From GBS-DC sp037442365 (GTDB lineage: Bacteria; Armatimonadota; Fimbriimonadia; Fimbriimonadales; GBS-DC), in the NCBI GenBank assembly GCA_037442365.1, contig JBBIQK010000059.1, positions 1 through 16,912 on the forward strand: DNA of 16,912 nucleotides, read 5' to 3'. The notes under the pieces are model-generated. The model had not been told where the DNA came from. It saw only the letters and a program-made list of their open reading frames with translations, and did no database searches. Below, piece after piece: positions 13,447-16,912 of this stretch. A program made the translations under genes and the position numbers. Position 1 is the stretch's first letter; every line of letters starts with the position of its first letter.

Positions 13447-14637
13447 ATGGCACGCAAGCGAGGGGTTGTGCTGCTCGCGATGAGTGGGGGCGTGGACAGT
13501 TCGGCAGCGGCGGCGATTCTGCAGAAGCGCGGCTTCGAGGTCGTCGGCGTCACGATGCAAATCTGGCAGGAGTCGCATCCCGACCCGCGGCACGGGGGCT
13601 GCTGCTCGCTGGGCGCGGTGGAGGATGCGCGGCGCGTGGCGCGACGGCTCGGAATCCCGCACTATGTGCTGAACTTCCGACGGGCGTTCGCCGACACCGT
13701 GATTCGCGACTTCATTCACGAATACCGCCGCGGACGCACGCCCAACCCGTGCGTGCAGTGCAACCGCTTCGTCAAGTTCGACGCGCTGCTGCACAAGGCG
13801 GACGAGCTGGGCTGCGACTACATCGCTACCGGGCACTACGCCCGCACGCGCTACAACCCGCACACAGGACGCTACAACCTGCTCCGCGCCGTGAACAAAG
13901 ACAAAGACCAGTCCTATGTGCTATATATGCTCAATCAGGAGCAGTTGCGCCGGGCGATTTTTCCGCTGGGCTACATGCCGACCAAGACCGAGACGCGCCG
14001 CCTCGCCGCCGAGCTGGGGCTATGGACGGCGAATAAGCCCGACAGCCAGGAAATCTGCTTCACCGCGCATGCGGGCGGCTATCACCAGTTCCTGCGCCAG
14101 GTGACGCCCGACGCCTTCCAGCCCGGCGAGATTCGCGACACGCAGGGGCGCGTGCTGGGCATGCACAACGGCATCGCGCTCTACACCATCGGGCAGCGCC
14201 GACGGCTGGGCATCAACACCGACGGCAAGCCGATGTTCGTGCTGCGTATCCTGCCCGACGAGAACGCCATCATCGTCGGCAGCGAAGAGCAGCTTTACGA
14301 GCGCGAGATGACCGTCGGACAGGTGGAGTGGAGCAGTATTCCCTATCTGGAGAGACCTTTGCGCGTGCTGGCGAAAATTCGGTATAATGCGCCTGTGGCG
14401 CGTGCGACGCTCCACCCGCTGGAAGCGCCCGAGCGCGTGCGCGTGGTGTTCGACGAGCCAGTGCGCGCCGTCACGCCGGGGCAGTTCGGCGTGTTCTATC
14501 GTGGGGAGACGGTTGTTGGGGGCGGCGTGATCGAAGCGCCCCACAGCGCAACGCCCGACGCCGAGACAACCGACCGCGCCGTCAAACGCGCGCTGCAGAT
14601 TGTGCAGCCGTTCCTGCTGGAGGGGGCGGAAGTATGA
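13447..14637 (+). CDS. mnmA: tRNA-specific 2-thiouridylase MnmA
   Basis: MnmA adds sulfur to U34 of Lys, Glu and Gln tRNAs (s2U34) using ATP and sulfur passed on from a cysteine desulfurase system. The 396-residue protein has the PP-loop SGGVDSS (13-19), TPNPCVQCNRFVKF with the catalytic C102 (also C105), ATGHYAR (127-133), DKDQSYVLYML, and PDSQEICF with the second catalytic cysteine C204. Its C-terminal beta-barrel contains the family IGQRRRLGI segment. Both cysteines are present, so activity is expected. An in-frame GTG at 13444 is one codon upstream; ATG is preferred. Its stop overlaps the next gene by 4 bases, so it heads a four-gene cluster with three membrane-related proteins. Confidence 0.97.
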   Translation: MARKRGVVLLAMSGGVDSSAAAAILQKRGFEVVGVTMQIWQESHPDPRHGGCCSLGAVEDARRVARRLGIPHYVLNFRRAFADTVIRDFIHEYRRGRTPNPCVQCNRFVKFDALLHKADELGCDYIATGHYARTRYNPHTGRYNLLRAVNKDKDQSYVLYMLNQEQLRRAIFPLGYMPTKTETRRLAAELGLWTANKPDSQEICFTAHAGGYHQFLRQVTPDAFQPGEIRDTQGRVLGMHNGIALYTIGQRRRLGINTDGKPMFVLRILPDENAIIVGSEEQLYEREMTVGQVEWSSIPYLERPLRVLAKIRYNAPVARATLHPLEAPERVRVVFDEPVRAVTPGQFGVFYRGETVVGGGVIEAPHSATPDAETTDRAVKRALQIVQPFLLEGAEV

Positions 14638-15239
14638 ACGACACTTTGCTGATGATACTGATTGGGCTGATGAGCCTGACGCTGCTCGTGCTGGCGTGGG
14701 CGGTGATTGGACTGCTGCTGGTCGCCAGACGCGAGCTGCCCAAACTGCAGCGCCAGGTGAACGAAATCAACGGGCGCGTGGTGCAGGTGCTGGACGAGGT
14801 CATCCCGACGCTGCAGGGCGCGACGCACACGCTCAAAGAAGCCGAACGCGCCCTGCATGAGGCGGCGGAGACCATCGAGAACATTCACATCGTGAGCGAC
14901 AACCTTCGACACAAACTGGAGGTCGCCGACGCGGTGGGCGCAAAGGTACGCCGTCTGCCCGAACGCACGGCGCGCATGCTGGGACGGCTGATGCACCACG
15001 GGTTCAAGCTCGGCGGGCGACTGGTCAGCCAGCAGCTGGAGAAGCGGCTGCAGGGGCGACGAACGACCGTCTACGACGGCGCAACGCCCGCGCCGATGAC
15101 ACACCAACCGCGAGCCGACGAATTGCGCGGCGAGACGCACGAAGCGCGACTCGCCGAGACGCCAGATTCCGCCCTACCAGCGGCGGAGAGCGCTCCCACA
15201 GGGGAGGCAACCACACACACCAACCACAAGGAGGGATGA
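14634..15239 (+). CDS. DUF948-like single-pass membrane protein with coiled coil
   Basis: The 201-residue protein has one N-terminal membrane helix (about 5-31). A heptad-like amphipathic region follows (about 33-95: LQRQVNEINGRVVQVLDEV, then TLQGATHTLKEAERALHEAA), typical of DUF948 proteins, which are often found beside YtxH genes. Residues 105-145 are basic. The C-terminal 55 residues are low in order and rich in Ala, Thr, Pro and Glu. The function of the family is not known. GGAGGGGG lies 6 bases before the ATG, which overlaps the mnmA stop (ATGA). The YtxH-like gene follows after 2 bases, matching the family's usual pairing. Confidence 0.85.
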   Translation: MNDTLLMILIGLMSLTLLVLAWAVIGLLLVARRELPKLQRQVNEINGRVVQVLDEVIPTLQGATHTLKEAERALHEAAETIENIHIVSDNLRHKLEVADAVGAKVRRLPERTARMLGRLMHHGFKLGGRLVSQQLEKRLQGRRTTVYDGATPAPMTHQPRADELRGETHEARLAETPDSALPAAESAPTGEATTHTNHKEG

Positions 15240-15241
15240 CC

Positions 15242-15520
15242 ATGCAGAACCATGACGAACGCAGTGGCGTGCTGTATCTACTGGCTGGAATAGGCCTGGG
15301 CGTGCTGATTGGCGCGGTGATTGGGCTGCTCTTCGCGCCCAAATCGGGCGAGGAGATTCGCGGCGACCTGAGCCAGCGCATGCATGACCTGAGCGAAAAG
15401 GTGCGCGAACTCAGCCAGCAGGTCTACGAGCGCGGCGGCGAGACCGTGCGCAACCTGCGCGAGAAGGTCGGGCGCAAGGCGCACGAGGTCGCCGAAGAGA
15501 TAACGCCGGACGAAGCCTGA
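15242..15520 (+). CDS. YtxH domain-containing membrane protein
   Basis: YtxH proteins are small single-pass proteins of unclear role, linked in some bacteria to general stress. The 92-residue protein shows the signature: a glycine-rich membrane helix LLAGIGLGVLIGAVIGLLFA (13-32) followed by PKSGEEIRGDL (33-43). A helical, coiled-coil-prone tail with alternating Glu, Lys and Arg completes it. AAGGAGG lies 7 bases before the ATG at 15242. An in-frame ATG at 15236 is only one base from it and is rejected. It lies 2 bases past the DUF948-like stop and 5 bases before the permease gene. Confidence 0.92.
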   Translation: MQNHDERSGVLYLLAGIGLGVLIGAVIGLLFAPKSGEEIRGDLSQRMHDLSEKVRELSQQVYERGGETVRNLREKVGRKAHEVAEEITPDEA

Positions 15521-15525
15521 TAGCC

Positions 15526-16761
15526 GTGTGGCGGTTTCTGGGCTGGGCAGCGGTCGTCGCCGCTGCCCTCTACTTCCTATATATCGTGCGGGCGTCCCTG
15601 ATCCCGTTCCTGATCGGGGGCGTGATTGCGCTGCTGCTGAACCCGTTTGTAGACGCCCTCTGCCGCAAGGGCTACTCGCGCGGGCGCGCCATCGTGAATG
15701 TCTTTCTGGCGTTCCTGCTCTTTACACTGGGGCTGGGGCTGATGCTCGCGCCTGCATTCTACGCCCAGTCGCAAGAGATTATCCAGACCTTCAACCGCAG
15801 GGGCAACGGCGATCTGAATAGAACGATCAACAGCTTCGTACAGCAGGCGCAGGACTACCTCGAGCGCGAGATTCCCCGACGACGCGAGTGGATCGAGCGC
15901 AATCAGGAGCTGTTGAAACGGCTCGATTTGCCGACCGAGCCCAACGAACTGGCGACGGCGCTGACCACCCGCCTGCAGCAACGCGCGAACAGCTTCCTGC
16001 TGGACAACGCCGCACGGTACATTAACTCGTTCCTGAACACTCTGCTGGGATTGCTTTCCAAAGCCATCTGGATTATCCTGATCCCGATGAGCGCGTACTT
16101 TTTCCTGCTCGATATGCCTGCCCTGCAGCGCGGGTTCCTCTTCATGATCCCGCCCGGACACCGCGCGGCGGTGCGCCAGCTGATGCACGAGATTGGCGCG
16201 CTCTTTTTCCGCTACATTCGCGGGATGGCAGTAGCGTCGCTCTCCTACGGCGCGATTTGCATGGCGTACTACTGGCTGGTAGGCGCGCCGAACCCCGTGC
16301 TGCTGGGCGTGCTGGCGGCGATTCTGTATCCGATTCCGTATCTCGGCTCGTTTCTGATTGCGCTGAGCGCGTTCGGCGTAACGCTCCTGTTTGGTCCCTC
16401 GCACCCCGCGTTTTACCTGTTCACGCTGACCAACTTCTGGCATGCAGTGTTGATTGTCGCGGGCGCGCTGGTGATTAATAATGTGTTCGACCTGCTGGTG
16501 ACGCCGCGTTTGCTGGGCGGGGCGGTCGGTTTGCGTCCGCTGGGCGCGCTGATTGCGATTGTGGTCGGCGCAAACTGGGGCATCTGGGGGATGTTGCTCG
16601 CCGTGCCCGTCGCCACGACGCTCAAGATAGTGATCGAGCGGCTGCTGCACTTTTTCTACGGCGAGGCGGACTTTCTGGAGCTGCCCCAACAGCCAGCGGC
16701 GTCCGACGGCGCGGCGTCCGCCGAACCCGCGCAGGAGAGCATGCCTGCCGCGACGGATTAG
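15526..16761 (+). CDS. AI-2E family transporter
   Basis: The family (PF01594) contains polytopic permeases; members have been linked to AI-2 export or sodium/proton exchange, but most are untested. The 411-residue protein has two or three N-terminal membrane helices (about 5-37 and 56-77). A soluble helical region of about 80 residues (78-165) follows, then membrane helices from about 170. The conserved second half includes the MIPPGHR motif, IGALFFRYIRGM, and ILYPIPYLGSFL. It ends with NNVFDLLVTPRLLGGAVGLRPLG, the hallmark of the family, and a disordered tail rich in Ala, Pro and Glu. The start is GTG at 15526, five bases past the YtxH-like stop, with no good Shine-Dalgarno, so it probably relies on coupling. 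Last gene of the mnmA cluster. Confidence 0.93.
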   Translation: MWRFLGWAAVVAAALYFLYIVRASLIPFLIGGVIALLLNPFVDALCRKGYSRGRAIVNVFLAFLLFTLGLGLMLAPAFYAQSQEIIQTFNRRGNGDLNRTINSFVQQAQDYLEREIPRRREWIERNQELLKRLDLPTEPNELATALTTRLQQRANSFLLDNAARYINSFLNTLLGLLSKAIWIILIPMSAYFFLLDMPALQRGFLFMIPPGHRAAVRQLMHEIGALFFRYIRGMAVASLSYGAICMAYYWLVGAPNPVLLGVLAAILYPIPYLGSFLIALSAFGVTLLFGPSHPAFYLFTLTNFWHAVLIVAGALVINNVFDLLVTPRLLGGAVGLRPLGALIAIVVGANWGIWGMLLAVPVATTLKIVIERLLHFFYGEADFLELPQQPAASDGAASAEPAQESMPAATD

Positions 16762-16810
16762 CGCAAAAAGTCCCCCTGGCGTGCGTGTTGCCCGCGCCTT
16801 GCTCCTCTGA

Positions 16811-16859
16811 AGTGCGGAAGCGGGAGTTTCAGCCTACGCGGAAGCGCCGCCTTCGCACT
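16811..16859. repeat. Imperfect inverted repeat in the terminal non-coding stretch
   Basis: AGTGCG-G-AAG at 16811-16820 pairs with CTT-CGCACT at 16851-16859, with one bulged G, around a 30-base loop that contains GGAAGCG again. There is no following T-run on either strand, so it is a poor intrinsic terminator. The 151 bases after the permease gene hold no coding region I can support. The element may be part of a larger feature cut by the window end. Confidence 0.35.
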
Positions 16860-16912
16860 CCATAAAGACGGTGCTGCACACGCATGTCGCAATTCTCGCG
16901 CAAAGACACTTA

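Noticed and set aside
11971..13863. 630-codon open frame antisense to der and mnmA
   Set aside because: A shadow frame produced by GC-rich codon bias; its translation is rich in Arg, His and Val and lacks any domain, and both sense genes are certain.

Overview
The window is about 60% GC and densely packed. Its genes have strong Shine-Dalgarno sites and many 4-base ATGA stop/start overlaps, and it encodes an LptF/LptG-type permease, so a diderm bacterium is likely. A type III-B CRISPR effector operon, start codons placed directly behind -10 boxes, and a soluble protein with a pseudopilin-like C-terminus all fit a thermophilic, deep-branching diderm such as Armatimonadota. That placement is an inference from style and gene content, not from a marker gene.

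Region 1 (1-5836, minus strand) is a canonical Cmr operon in the order cmr1-cmr2-cmr3-cmr4-cmr5-cmr6, with cmr6 cut by the window edge. It encodes the RNA-guided type III-B interference complex. The Cas10 subunit (Cmr2) keeps its cyclase GGDD motif but has no N-terminal HD nuclease domain. No CRISPR array, cas1/cas2, cas6 or CARF effector gene lies in the window.

Region 2 (5837-6555, minus strand) is the most unusual part. Two tandem small genes encode extremely acidic, tryptophan/tyrosine-rich proteins of 62 and 69 residues. Each sits behind an identical 33-bp promoter copy with perfect TTGACA and TATAAT hexamers and a 17-bp palindrome in the spacer. A terminator-like hairpin separates the first small gene from cmr1. 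These look like a co-regulated, strongly transcribed pair of paralogues of unknown function next to the CRISPR operon.

Region 3 (6556-8827, minus strand) holds an FGGY-family pentulose kinase followed one base later by an AAG/MPG-type 3-methyladenine DNA glycosylase. The 111-bp gap upstream of the kinase carries two interlocked divergent promoters.

Region 4 (8939-12022, plus strand) holds a membrane protein with a TPR-like segment and a zinc ribbon, coupled to an LptF/LptG permease, then an unrecognised 386-residue protein with a pseudopilin-like C-terminal domain.

Region 5 (12058-16761, plus strand) is housekeeping: GTPase Der, then mnmA (tRNA 2-thiouridylase), then three envelope proteins (DUF948-like, YtxH-like, AI-2E family permease) in a tight cluster with mnmA. 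The last 151 bases hold no gene, only an imperfect inverted repeat. No tRNA, rRNA, insertion sequence or CRISPR array was seen.
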